This document shows positions 1-11,798 of a DNA stretch of 64,000 nt, one piece after another. Made by a program: the position numbers and the translations under genes. The notes under the pieces are model-generated. The model worked only from the letters and a program-made list of their open reading frames with translations, was not told where the DNA came from and did not search any database. The DNA comes from Teratosphaeria epicoccoides (taxonomy: Eukaryota; Ascomycota; Dothideomycetes; Mycosphaerellales; Teratosphaeriaceae), in contig JADDMT010000094.1 of the NCBI GenBank assembly GCA_021401465.1, positions 1-64,000 on the forward strand, read 5' to 3'. Every line of letters begins with the position of its first letter. The stretch's first letter is position 1.

Positions 1-395
1 ATATTTCCCGACCAAAATTTTTTACAAACCGCCGCAGTTCCTGATAGCAGGCGAGAAGATCTCCTTGTCCGTAGGATACCATCGTCCAGACGAAGTGCAA
101 CTTGGTGTCGGCATCATAGGCATGCACTATGTACCTATGACCATTGAACGCCGAATCAAACTCCGCAATGTCCATTGCAATATCGCCAAACGGTGATGAG
201 AGTCTCGTCCGGAATTGCTGTCTCCTTGAGATAACTCGCTTGCTTTTGGAAAGTGCGCAAGTCTCGCACTCGTTAGTCAACGGAGCAGGCGTATCTTCAG
301 CAAGGCTCACGCCAATGACCGCCTTCGGTATGTGGTCGATCCTGTCTTTAGAGATGTGGCCAAGCACTCTGTGAGTAAGTGCTAGTGACATCTTC
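1..395 (-). pseudogene. Copia integrase fragment (GAG-preintegrase zinc-binding region plus start of catalytic core)
   Basis: The minus strand is open from about 395 to the window edge without a stop. It encodes a zinc-binding HHCC-type region: an H-R-x-L-G-H-I-S start followed about 35 residues later by C-E-T-C-A-L-S-K. Then comes the beginning of the integrase core, with P-F-G-D-I-A-M-D-I-A-E-F, where the first catalytic Asp is expected, and a conserved G-H-R-Y-I-V-H segment. The second Asp and the Glu of the DDE triad would lie outside the window. This is the best-preserved part of the element. It starts without an ATG because it is an internal part of a polyprotein. Confidence 0.8.
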
Positions 396-625
396 CTGTT
401 CCGCAGTAGCTGCTAGCTAGACTGCGCTGCAAAGGCCTTCTTGTAGCTGTCGATTTCCTATTGCTGAAGAGCTTCTGCAACTGACATTGGCGAGCCATCT
501 TCTCGTGATGGCTACCAGGTGACATCCGGCGAAGATGTGTCCACCTCACGTTGTATCAGCTTAATCCACGACAATCTCTGATCCTTCACTACTGTCACAA
601 CCGGGTTGTCGTGTTCATCTAGCTA

Positions 626-910
626 CTAACCAGCTCTGCGGTTGTAGAACAGTCCGCAGTCCTTAAACATCACCTCTTCTGAGATGATATTGACGTGGAA
701 GCCGGGGACAAGTAGTACATCTCTCAGTTTCAGCTTAATTGGCTCGCCATCACAACCTCTGATGTCTACTGTCAGGTTTCCCTGAACCACTAGCTTGGTA
801 ATTGATTTTCTAGACCTAACAGTCACCTCCGAAGGATACCTCGTAGGCATGAACATCCTAATGTATGGAGTGTTAATGATATGCACATTTGATCCGCCAT
901 CTAGAAGCAT
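626..910 (-). pseudogene. Copia protease region (retropepsin-like) fragment
   Basis: A 94-residue open frame begins with L-L-D-G-G-S-N-V-H-I. In intact copia proteases this is the active-site L-D-S-G-S motif followed by a conserved H-I. Here the serine of D-S-G is a glycine. Downstream the frame carries L-x-D-V-L-L-V-P-G, the usual end of the copia protease fold, then runs into a stop at N-R-R-A-G, where the GAG-preintegrase region should continue. It lies between the gag-like frame and the integrase fragment on the same strand, as expected. Confidence 0.6.
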
Positions 911-1711
911 AGTAATCGCTGCACTGCTCTTAATCTAGGTAGCAAACACCGAGTGCCTAGTTGTGTGCACTGTAGTGGCAATGGCTACATTAGCTGATTG
1001 TCCGATTAACTTTTTTGCTACTAAGATGTTGCTGCCATGGGTCTTCTTCTAGATCTTGATAGCTTCAGGATCTCCGAACTTCTGAGCTTAGGTCATGCAC
1101 TTATCGCGATTATTTCTAAGGACTTGTTAATAGTACTAGAATGCTCGGCGATCTTCGCCTGACATCTCGTCTAGTGCTGGCCTGATCTTGTGATTGACAG
1201 TCAGGCAGCTCCATAATCCGACGTAGGCCTTGTCTGCAGTTTTCCCTGTCTAGTTTGAGCATGTTTTCTGACGTCGTGGCTGTTCTGGTCGTGGGTTGAC
1301 TGAAGTTCCTACTGCTGTATCATCCACTGACGACGCACTTTGTGAAGGTAGAGCTACACCACTAAAGGTGGCATAAACCTAGGATCTAGTAACTTGGAGA
1401 TTTGCTAGTCTGCGCCTGATGAAGTTCCTGCAGAAATTAACTGCGGATGATAGATTGGCCTGAGTGGCTGCCATCCGACTAGTAGTTAGATCAATCGTGG
1501 ACTCGAAGGCTCTGCAGAAGTCCTTAACGACTGCATGCTAGAGTTCATGATTGTAGCGGATAAGCTTTGCCTCGTAGTCAAGCCATTCCATAAACTAGTT
1601 CTCAATTGTCTTAACTTGTCCACTGTTCCTGAGAGTCAGGTTCTCATCAGTGAGCATCTGGCGACGGTTCTCATCCGTTAGAGAGAGGTTTGTCGCAATG
1701 AAGTCCTACTA

Positions 1712-2131
1712 CTAAGCTAGTGTCGTTCGGTTAGTATTTAGTTCCGTTAAATACATACTTGGGATCGTTTTGTCAAGATACATCTTGAATATCGTTCTGC
1801 GGTTAGTGAATCGTTCGTATTGTTTAGTCGCGTATGAGAAGTCGGCCTTGGCTTCAGTCCATAGCTCTTTCGCATTCTCGTAGTTGTAACGTTCTTCCTG
1901 GGTAGCGTTCATTAGAGGAAAGTTTGGACGAGCTATCATGACTAGAGGTACTAGCTCAGCCTCTCTCATGACCCCTGGCTCGTCAGTGAAGTACTGCCAG
2001 ATCTCAAGATTGATAGCCTTAGCCTTAGCTTCATTGTGCCACTTGTCGTATTTGGTGAAATCGAACAGGATCTCGTCTTTTGGCATAGTGCTAAGAGCTG
2101 TAGCTAATGAGTTCATGTCGAATTTCTCCAT
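1712..2131 (-). pseudogene. Copia Gag N-terminal fragment
   Basis: The 139-residue open frame starts with an ATG about 130 bases downstream of the primer-binding site, where the Gag start of a copia element belongs. It is rich in charged and aromatic residues (for example Y-D-K-W-H-N-E-A). It ends at a stop long before a nucleic-acid-binding zinc knuckle, which I could not find downstream. Assignment as Gag rests on position and general composition, not on a diagnostic motif. Confidence 0.55.
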
Positions 2132-2256
2132 TGTAGATGAGTAGCGTAGGATGCAAATTTGAATTGCGAGTAATATTCAGTTTGCAAACGATGCGTTCTA
2201 GCGATTAAGTAGTCTCTCAGGATTATCAAACTTGAGAGTCTGCGGAATCGCGACCC

Positions 2257-2267
2257 GGGCTCATAAC
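2257..2267 (-). other. Retrotransposon primer-binding site, half-tRNA initiator Met type
   Basis: On the minus strand the 11 bases GTTATGAGCCC are complementary to the anticodon stem-loop region of eukaryotic initiator methionine tRNA (GGGCTCATAAC). Priming from a cleaved tRNA-iMet half is known in copia-type elements. The site lies just upstream of the gag frame, which supports its reading as the start of the internal domain. Confidence 0.6.
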
Positions 2268-2270
2268 TAT

Positions 2271-5079
2271 TAAATAGGTATATCGCCGTTTGGTGATGTT
2301 TCAAATGCATGGTATTTTCGGATGAGCGCTATCACTCCTATCTATAATTTTCTGCAGTGGCTTGTAGTCACCACATACGCTACTGCGGTGTTCTCGTGAT
2401 ACAGGCTCGTCTTACATCGGACACCTTACCTCGCGACCAGTGGGACTCACCAAACAATATAGAGTGTGCTAACGGCTGCTGCGGGAAATGAGGTACAGGA
2501 CTACGGAGTTCAGATTCCCTGTGGTCTTATCTTGGCAAACTCATCCGCATGGGCCGAGCTAAGCATTCACTTGTCTGGGTTCTTGCGCCCATGAAATCTC
2601 TTGCTTCCCTAACCGTTCAACGGCGCATCGAAACCGTGTGAGCAGAGTACATTAAAGACCATGGTCATGTCCCCTAGCCTCTTGGCCTACGGCTCTGTCG
2701 CCATGGTATTTCGCCAACTACTAATTGGCATACATAAGTGAGAGGATCGTCAGTGAAATGGAGATCAGGACCGACAGCGTATACAAGGAATCGATTTCCT
2801 AAGATGTTTGTTCAGATAGTCTCTGCAAGTCTACATGGAAGCAAGCTAGTAGCTGCTTGCGGATTTTGTTGATTGCACGACCTCGCTGCTCGCCCTGATG
2901 CTACTAATTGGGACCCGTTTCACCAGTCAGAGATAATGCACACCATCTCCTTCGAGACAAAAACAGTTTTGGTACTGGATGTCAGGGCGCCTACACGGGA
3001 TCGGTCCTGCATGCTCGTGAAACTCGCCTGTCAGCAATGCAGCTCGACTTCCGCTCCAAGATTAAAGGCCGCAGGTCAATGGTGATCGCTTAATCCAGTC
3101 CCAGAAGTCGAGTGGACGTCATCCAAGATCAATAGGTCTTCGTAACCCGTTGCCCGTGTGAGACTTATTTAGGGTTAAGATGCCCGAGGCTGATCTATGC
3201 GATGAAACGTAGCTGCGTGCGACACTGGCCAGGTCTTTGGAAGTCACGTACGTCCGTGAGGTCCCAAAGTCGCCGGCCGGACAATATCCGATAGGACTAA
3301 CTTGCAGGTCCCTGTTGCTGCCAAAAATCGTGATCCGCGCAGCCTGGCAAGGTCATCCATGCTCGCCTATGGCTGGCCCTATTATTATAGTCCGATCTGC
3401 TCGGCCGAGGTTGACATGGCAATCCCGTTCGTGGGTCGCGCCAGACGAGAAGGCGGCTGATTGTGGCTGCCGGTCATACATGCGGCGACGGCAGCTGATG
3501 TCGGGCACTTTGCCGTTCTGGCTGTACGCAAAGCAAGCCGGTGACTTGGGTAGGGGGGTTCAGTTCCTGTCAGCTGTATTGGCTCTGCTAACTAAGTAAT
3601 GCTTTTTGGGGTGACTCGATTTACTCCAGGAAAAATGGTGGGGTATACTGGTCGGCCTTTTCGTATACCCGAATGAAAAATGAGCAATGCTTGGTCTGGA
3701 ACCGAGCAAAGCGAGGCGCAATCATAGCGGCGCTCGCGCTTTCTTTTCCCTGACGATTAGTCGGCGATGTTCGTTCTTGTTGGAAAGACCTGGGAAACCA
3801 GACCCGCTCTGCAGCATCCGGTCAAGGTGTAACAATGAGCTTTGTGTTGTAGCACTCAAAGTCTGTCTCGATCGATGAAGGAGGCGTTCAGGCCTTCAGC
3901 GAGAGAGGTTTTTCCGCGTGCAAGTCATATGCTCAGGACAATGCTCATGAACGATGCGTACAATATGTCCGGTGTCATACGTACTTGTCGTACTTGAGAT
4001 ATGACTTGCTTCGGTCCTGTGGTCCTGTGATACGGGAATCTAGAGAAAGGCAGAGCCCGCGTTCAAGACCAGAGAATTTGAAGTCTGGGTACATTTGCGT
4101 CGTCCTCGCCGCAATGCAGTCTGACATAATCAAGCTAGAGTAAGCTGTAGGTAAATTTGCTTCGGGCGGAATGGTAACCAGATGTGGAACACGTATACGG
4201 CTTGTTTAGCGGTTATGCAGTATACGTACGCGGCGCGTGTATGACGAGACAGATGACATCGAAAGGATGACAAAGATTCGCCTGTGAAATCGTCGTGGCT
4301 CGAGTTTGCATCTGGGCGCACTCAGTAGTATCAGCGAACAGTTTGGGTAGCCTCTCAGAGCCGTCGTGAAATAATAATCAGGGAAAGATTAGGGAGAGTA
4401 ATCAGACTGCAGAGCAAAAGTCTATTTAGAGCTCTGACCAATGAACTATTGTATACACCTATTGCGCAGGCGATCGGCGGTGGTATTACTAGACCCACCG
4501 GGATGTGCTAATAACTTGGTGGTACCACCATCGACCGGCATCCTTGTCCTACGCCGGATCTCTCGAATTAGAGCGTGCTTCCGCTCCTGGCTGACTTGCA
4601 TGACACTCCGCAGCCGAAATGTCGATACTCTTCAATGTCCGCCACCTCTCGGCGGCGCAAGCTAATAATTCACCATCCCTGCATCCGGCCAGCGTCGCTT
4701 CTCTGTACGAACGGGCGGTCAATGGTGCCCATTCTAGCGGATGAAGTCAGCAAGTGGGCCAAATGATCCTCCATGCCATCTGTACCCGGCAGTCATACCC
4801 CGAGAGGATAGTCTCGGGCCCAGAAACGAGATAAATCCGCTCATGGACAGCATGCTGCTGGCGCCAAGTCTAATCATGGCCTACGAATCTACGACCACCC
4901 AGTGACAAGCTTCGTCCGTGCGAGGACGGCTGGTCATGTATAACCAATGTACCTGAAGCGATGCCCCGCTACTCAGTCTCCGAACAGGACCTCAGGCTGA
5001 GGTCGGATGAGCATAACGGCGTGGACCTACGTTCCCATTTTGCTGTCCTGGTCGGTCGTGTTGGTCGATTGTTGACATT
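2271..5079. other. Gene-poor stretch, no supported gene
   Basis: All open frames here are short, start at arbitrary positions and look like no family I recognise. The part next to 2271 presumably contains the copia 5' LTR. The rest has mixed composition with no repeats that I could pair. The longest frame (3237-3599 on the plus strand) begins with TTG and has random-looking composition. Confidence 0.5.
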
Positions 5080-7898
5080 ATGAACGCTGCTGTCCCATAT
5101 AACTTGGCCAAGTGGAGAGAATATCAACAGCAAGCCTCTGTGCCCGCACCTGCACCCTACGATGATCCCCGAACTCCTCGACTGCCTGCTCCAACTGCCA
5201 TCAACCCGTCGACTTTCCAAAGTGCGGTCCTCAGCAGCAATCACGCGCTACACAAACATTCCGATCGGGACATTCAGCCACGCAGAGCCGATGCCGGGAG
5301 CGAAAGCAAAACTCATCTTGCACCAGAATCGACGCCATTCCCATCAACTTCTTGCGACCAAACGGGACCCTGCTCTCCACCAAGTGGCAGTCATGGTCGT
5401 CCACCGCTTCTCGCAGCGCCGTCTGGCCAGACCTTTACCAGCGCGCGGCAAGACATACAGCATACTGGTCAACTCCTCCCTCTGACTGGAGCGCATGATC
5501 ACCCATTGACCCTGCATATACCTCGAAACCAAGGTATCATACCCGCGTCGCGGCCTTGTCAAGCTTGTACCTGACATGGGTGGAAGCCTTCTGAACACTT
5601 GATCATCGATCGCTAACCTATTTTGCGGTGCCACGATAGATTTACCCTGTGAGCTGGGTGCGCTCGCCGAACAGTCGACGGCGCAGGGTCTATATCGTAA
5701 AGGAAGCATACATACGCCTGTACTGCAGACGCGACCACAAAAGACATTGCTGCCTTCCTTTGCTTCATTGGAGAAGCAGTCCACCAAATATTCAGATGAA
5801 GCTGATTTCGGACAAAGCGGACCAGGCCCATTTGCACCTAGGCTGCCATGTTGTTGCACATGCACAAAGCTTCCACACTTAGTGACTGAGATTGCCGATG
5901 CGGTGCTTGGATTAAACGCCATCGTCCAAGCTGTCCGTGATAGCAGGGGTATCGATGAGGTACGTCCCATAAAACCACGTCAGAGCGCCCCCCATACTTG
6001 ATGTTGTAGATGACTAATGCCGTTGACAAAAGCGAGATGACTATCCCGTGGAAAGCTCAGTGCATACTGCACAATGGATTTTGCGATGGGTGAGAATTGC
6101 GCAACGCAATTTGCAGGACACGATCGGGAGAGTACCGGCTGGACACGCACACCAACAGCCGACGCCATTAACTGACGTGCAGTCGCAAGCATGGTTCCCA
6201 TCCGATTCATTAAAACGTCAAGCAGCTTGGGACAGAGATGACCTCCCCATACCGAAGCGGCCAAGATCGGGTGAGTCAACAGATCGGGTTCCTCCTACGG
6301 CCTTTGTATCTGAGCGAGCTGCGTCATGCGATGTTGCTGCATCGCGAACTGACCGCTTGTCATCGACCATCGACTCCGGCCTTGTACCCGCTGCCGCGCA
6401 GACTGTAACTCCCGTCCAGTCAGGCAGGCCAGTGCAACCGCTACTGTCACCGTCATGGACCACGACCCATGCGCCTCCAGCACCAGCTTTGCGTCAAGCT
6501 CCAGGTTCTCCAGCAGCGCCATATCATTCTTCGGGACCTGCGCACAATGCTACTGCCAGCTCAGCAACGTCAGCACACATGGCAGAGTTGCAGCACCTAG
6601 TGACATTGAAAACGCTCGCACTGCAGACGTTACAGGGCGAGTATGCATCACTGCTGCAGAAACTACAGTGTGAGCGCCTACCGGCCCACACGGAGGAAAA
6701 GAAGACGAGCGTCGCTGATCAGGAGATGAGTGATTTAATTTGTAAGAACGAGGATCTTACTGATACAAATAAGAACCTCGAGGCGCGGCTTGAGGAGTCA
6801 GAAAAGAAAAGGGAAGCCGAGCGAATGGATGCTGTTCGTGAAAAGGAACAGTGGGGCCGCATGCTTGATATGAGCGGACGGCTGCAGGCTAGGCAGGCTG
6901 AAGAGAGACAAAAGCTTGCAGAGGAACGCGATAGCCTCCTCGTCCGCGTGGCTGCTTACGAGGAGGAGAACTCATTCCGAGTGAACTGCATGCATGCCGG
7001 TCTAGAACCACGACGGCGAGATGCCGTGGCGACCCATGATCGGCAGAGCCCTGCCAACCAGGCCATAACGGATCCTGAAAAGAGCGCAATGGGCAATGTC
7101 GCAGGCTTGCAGCAAGAACTCGGCGCGCTTAAATCCAAGATTGAGATTCTGCGTGCTTCACTAGAGCAAGTCAAACGATACAACGAGGAGACGAGTAGCA
7201 GAACTCGCGATTGCCTGCAGCACAGCAGCAGTCTTGTTCATGCGATTGATCAAGCTCTTGCGGATGGGCGCTACCGAGAGCGGTCCCAAAAGGCAGTGGC
7301 AGAACCGGGCATCTCGTCTACATCAGGACCATCCTCACCGGCAACGGGAAGCTTGGCGGCTCCTTTAGCGGTAGATTTGTACACGACCGCTGCCGACGCG
7401 AGCTCTGTTTGCTCTCAGTTGAAAGTCAAGACGCAGACTCCCGCTCTTTCAAAACAAAAGGACAACTATGCCTCCGGATCTGTACCTGCCGGCGTAGCTG
7501 CGTTGCAAGCGTACCGTCCGCCTAAGCCATCGCGTGCTACCCCAAATCACGGGACCAGTGATCGGCAGAAAGTATCTCCCAAACATTCGACGGCATCGCG
7601 ACCTTCGTCTCCAGCTCTGGCGTGGAATAGTGGGTCGTGCCGAAGCTCATCTGATTACGACAAGCCACGCTCACCGATGTTGACTAGTACTGCCACGGAC
7701 TTTGCTGCGATCAAAGCGATCAAAGCCGAGAACAGTGAAAGCTTGCCGCTTCCCACCTCGATTACAGACCTGTCTCAGCACCGTTCAAATGCTGCTGCGG
7801 AGACGCGCCAAGGCTTGGGACCGTTTCGACAATGGAAAGACAAGGACAGGCATGAGGCCACCGCATGTATGCCACCACCGCCAAGGCCTACGGCTTGA
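5080..7898 (+). CDS. Hypothetical disordered coiled-coil protein (3 exons)
   Basis: Model: join 5080-5533, 5640-5959, 6033-7898, about 879 residues. Intron 2 (73 bp) is phase 0 and has a CTAAT branch site. Intron 1 is phase 1, with a CTAAC branch site about 20 bases before its acceptor. Its donor could be at 5534 or 5567, both phase 1. Exon 2 and the start of exon 3 encode the most ordered part, including a C-C-C-T-C cluster and a helical stretch around V-T-E-I-A-D-A-V-L-G-L. A long Ser/Pro/Gln-rich region follows, then a strong coiled coil rich in E, K, Q and L (roughly residues 450-650), then a Ser/Pro-rich tail. No enzymatic motif is visible and I do not recognise the family. The domain layout (disorder, coiled coil, disorder) suggests a scaffold or nuclear protein, but that is inference only. 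Confidence 0.6.
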
Positions 7899-8059
7899 TC
7901 TCGTATTACAAATATACAATGTATTGCAGTACAGGTACGTTCTCTTCCGCTCGAGCAGAAGCACTTCCGCTTTTCCTGCCCAATGCACGCATCTCGCCAG
8001 CGACTCATTCCTAGCCTTATGTCCGAAGCTCGTTTGCATCAAGCCTCATTAAAACCTAC

Positions 8060-8735
8060 TCATCGCAGTATAAGGGCTCCCAACTTCTCATCACCCACAA
8101 GCCTTTACCACCGCCGACATTGTCAGCACTCAAATCAGCCTCCAATGGCAAAATGCGAAAATACTCACCAAGCCACGCTATTGAACTTCAAGTCGTCCAC
8201 CTCTACCTTGCCCTGCCCATTCAAATGCAGCAGATTGAAACCTGTAGGTCGCCCACTAGCTATGTTGAAGGGCTGAATAACCCAATACCAGATCACGGCA
8301 CCATAATCATTGCGATTGTCACTCACTGGTGAAGCAGAGATGTAACACGTTTGCGAAGGGTGAGGTGTCGTTGCTGAGGCTGCAGGGGAGGAAGGAGAGG
8401 TATCGAGAGCGTGAGGTGAAGAGGGTGCCTGAGGCTTCAAGCTGCGTCCAGGCCTTAGCTTTGGTTTCCATATAGGTGGACGTTATCGTGTTGTGCCCCA
8501 CTGTGGGTGCTCGGACTGAGCACGCAGAGTCTGAGATGAAGGTGTAGTTCTCGGCCAGGATTTTGACCGCCGTCTGGTTGTGAGATTGACCGTCGTAGTC
8601 TTGGACAGGGAGCACGGAGACGTATTTGTCGATGAGCGCTGTTGCTTGATCTTGCGATAGGTCAGTGGTGTTGGACTCACACAACGCCTCGGTAACGAAT
8701 GGAAAGAATTAAAACGCCCAGCATTGTCATGCTGG
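8060..8735 (-). pseudogene. NTF2-like/SnoaL-like small, probably secreted, protein; reading frame broken or exons unresolved
   Basis: The minus strand carries three pieces of one small protein. A start with M-T-M-L-G-V-L-I-L-S resembles a signal peptide. A middle part (about 8684-8440) contains L-S-Q-D-Q-A-T-A-L-I-D-K-Y, typical of the N-terminal helix of fungal NTF2-like proteins. A last part (about 8390-8169) contains Y-G-A-V-I-W-Y-W and K-F-N-S-V-A-W, typical of the end of that fold. A clean terminal intron (8103-8168, GTGAGT donor) leads to the end at 8060. The first and middle pieces differ by one frame with no intron between them. The middle and last pieces also differ in frame; only a weak GC-AG intron ending at the acceptor CTGCAG could join them. 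It is either a decayed gene or one with atypical splicing. Confidence 0.5.
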
Positions 8736-9173
8736 CGCCTTTGATCTGTACGAGATGGCGCTGATTCGCGGACTACTGCGCAGAGACTATGGCGGGTTTT
8801 GCACTTGCTACGAGTGTCATCACAGGACAAAAGGCAGGCCGCCAGTCGAGCGTGTATGCAATTGGCAACGCACAGCCAAATTCAAGGCAGTGAACTTGCT
8901 CGCGTGGGGTGGTACGGACCAAACTAAATTTTCGCGAGAACCAAAAGTTGCCCTAGTTTTTTGCAAAAAACCCAATATATGCAATAGCAAGCAGCGACGT
9001 GGCTCAAAAGACAAAGTCCTGCCCGTACAGTTCATCAACATTCAGCCACTCATATCCCGCCGCAGGCATCAGCGAAGCTGACAGCTGACTTCTCACACAT
9101 CGGCTGAGACGCATCAGCCCGATACAAACTATCCTTACCGCGCCTCCTGCATTCGTCGCCCCTGCGCATGCTA
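8736..9173. other. Intergenic, nothing recognised
   Basis: No coding signature on either strand. It is the upstream region of the NTF2-like gene and the 3' region of the GH16 gene. Confidence 0.4.
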
Positions 9174-11798
9174 CTAATGGCCCCGAAGCTCGAGCCAATG
9201 TTCCAGTATGCTGATCAGGAAAGCCAGCGGATCAGCATGGTTCGTAGTCTGCGCAGCAGCAGAAGTCGACACTTTGGCGCTCATGGTGGGAGAGGCGGTG
9301 GCCATTGCACTCGATGTGCTGCTGGACGCAAAGTTTCGTACCGCCAGGTTGGAGAAATCATCGTAGGTGCTGCTGCCGAGGAACGAAAGCAGAGAGCACT
9401 GGTCGACGTTCTCGTGATACACGATGGCGACGCATGTAGACGACTTGTCGCAATAGGGCAAGCATGCTGGAATGTTTGGTATGCTGTTTATTGTTGTAAT
9501 GACAGATCCGGTGTTCTTGGTGTTGCAGATGATAGAGTACTGTTCGCCGTTGCTGTATTCGATTGTTGTCCCATCGTACTTCATGCACACTGCACCAGTG
9601 ACTCCACTCACTGGAACGGCAGTGCTAGAAGATGGAGCGGACTGTGTCGACGAACCCGAAATAGGGCTGTATGTGAACTTCGCAGAGCTCGAGGCTAGCG
9701 AATTTGAGGACAATGAAGAAGCTGCGACAAGACCAGCAGCTTCGCTGCTAAGGATAGAAGACAAGGAGGCGGACTTGGACGACACAGCCGAGGAGGCTGC
9801 CGGAGCTGCAGAGCTAGCTGCAGACGAGGCAGCTTTTGGGCTGCTAGAGATAGTCATTGTCGTAATTGTCTGGACGGAGGACGAAGGTGTGGTGCCGGAT
9901 GACCAAGCGGAGTGCACGGTTGAGCTTGACGCCGGGCTAGAAATTGACGCCTGACTGAATGTTGACGCCCGGTTGGATGTTGACACAGCAGGGAACGAGT
10001 ACGATGTTGGCCCAACGAGAGTCGTTGCCCAACTGCTGTCAGAAGGCTCGATCTCCCAATCGGCAGCACTGACGATTGTCGAGCTTGACGCAGCTGTTGT
10101 TGCCGAGTTTGCACTCTTGGATGTAGACGATGACACCTTAGAGCTGCTGGATGTAGCCATTGTTGACGAGGTTCTGGCTGTGGATGATGACGACTTCGTA
10201 GCTGCCGTAGATGAGCTTGGCATCGAGCTTGATGCGCCTACTGCGCTGAAGCTAGAGCTGGACGAGCTCTTCGTGGAACCGGTGGTAGAAATGGTCTTCG
10301 CTACCGTCGATGATGTAAGTATATTCGTAGAGCTCGACGTCGCGGAGCCACTGCTGGAGCTTGATACGACCGAGAGCGTGGAGGATCCGTCGTGGGAAGC
10401 GCTCCCAGCAGCGTTTTGGGATCCACACAGGCCGTATGCTGTAAGGCAGCCAGTGCCACAGTATTCAGTTGTACTTCCGCAATAGCCGTATACGCTGCAA
10501 CCTGGTGGTAGAGAAAAGGTTAGTGAAAGCGCCAGTCACGATGCGTTCTCTCCGAAAGCACTTACAGTCACCAAACCCACTGTCCTTGCAAATGGTTCCA
10601 TTATTCGGTCCGCAATGACCCGTAGTAGACAATGGTAGGTCAGTGCGCAAGGGCAAGATTGAGGTCGAGCTGCTGGCCGCGGACGTCGCCCGGGTACTGT
10701 ACGATGCCGGCAAGGAGGAGATATTGAGCTGCTTGATGCTTGTCCAGGTGCCGCTCTGATCGGTCCAGTTGTAGAATCTGGCAACATATGTCAGTGTGGA
10801 TTAATGTGTTGTGGCAGATGCAACTCACTTGGCCGGATAGTAGTTCTTGATGCTTATGCTCTTGAGGTATGCGGTGAATGGCGCCTTCGAGCTGCAATGA
10901 AATATTAGCATCAGCCACGAGCAGCAATTTTAGAGACACTTACACATCGGTCCTACCGCCAGCCCAAACATATGTACCATAGTCCTCAGTCGCGGCGCCG
11001 CCATCCCAAATCCCGATCTGTACACGTGATGGTGTTTGTGGGAACTGATGAGTCGTTTTGTCAGCGTTCGCAGCGAGCAGTGTCCGTACAACAACGCCGT
11101 CAATTAGCCACTCAATGCGAGCGGGCGTCCAGTCCACGGAATAGGTATGGAATTGTGTTTGTGGGTTCGTGCAACCTTCCCATTGGCCGCGGTCGTAGGA
11201 TCCAGTGATGCCTTTGCCAAAATAGTTATTCTGCACTGTGCCATTCTTGTAGGCATCAGGTATGACACCATTAGAATAATATTGCGCCATATTGAAGTTG
11301 TTGCCGGACATTTCCCAGTCAATCTCGTCAAAGTCGTCAGAAAGGAGCACGCTGCTAGTGATCATGCCTGTGCCGGGAGCCACCTGCATTACGACATCGA
11401 CGTGTCCGAAAAGAATGTAGAAGCTAGAGTAGGGGTGAAAAGGTCAGTCTGAGTCACCGTCTCACTAAGGCGTCCCGAGGCGCTTTTGCTTACTTGGAGT
11501 ACAGTTGCGGCGCGTTGCCTGCTTGCCAGAATGTGAGTTCGGCGCCATTCTTCGCTATAGTATTGTATGTGATGTTTGCGTAATCGGAAGTGCTCCAGTA
11601 ATCATCGAGGTTGGAAGGAGGATTGGTTAAGTCGATGGAGTAGGAGTACTGGTCTAGACCATAATTTGGAGTGCACGAGCCTGTTGTATTTGTCGTCGGG
11701 TTGCAAGGCCAGTATTGACCATCCTTTCTCTGTGCGCTGGCCTGGCTTGTCAAAAGCGCGGCCAAAGCGCTCGCAAATGTGTTCGCGCGCCAAGTCAT
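9174..11798 (-). CDS. Cell-wall GH16 Crh-type transglycosylase with CBM18, Ser-rich stalk and PAN-like domain
   Basis: Five exons: 11798-11494, 11423-10944, 10891-10829, 10777-10566, 10501-9174; 795 residues. Introns are 51-70 bp with agreeing phases. A signal peptide (residues 1-22, ending A-S-A-Q) is followed by a GH16 domain with catalytic motif D-E-I-D-W-E (E135, D137, E139), as in Crh enzymes that cross-link chitin to beta-glucan. Residues about 336-379 form a CBM18 chitin-binding module with the usual Cys spacing. Its first Cys pair is joined exactly by the intron 4 splice (split Cys codon). A Ser/Thr/Ala stalk of about 275 residues leads to a second Cys-rich module (about 657-744) that looks like a PAN/apple domain. 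The C-terminus is not strongly hydrophobic, so a GPI signal is doubtful. It is transcribed in the same direction as the GPI17 gene upstream. Confidence 0.85.

Larger units (their letters stand above)
1..2270 (-). mobile_element. Degenerate Ty1/copia LTR retrotransposon, truncated by the window edge
   Basis: Read on the minus strand, the segment gives, in order, a primer-binding site, a gag-like open frame, a retropepsin-like frame and a GAG-preintegrase/integrase frame. The order gag, protease, integrase (no reverse transcriptase before integrase) is that of Ty1/copia. Several frames are interrupted, many by TAG, so the element is dead. Reverse transcriptase and RNase H would lie to the left of the window. 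The 5' LTR should lie just right of the primer site, but its outer end could not be found because no second copy is in the window. Family assignment rests on the integrase part. Confidence 0.8.

Noticed and set aside
9472..10485. Plus-strand frames of 160-170 residues rich in Val, Asp, Glu and Leu
   Set aside because: Antisense of the Ser/Thr-rich stalk of the GH16 gene.
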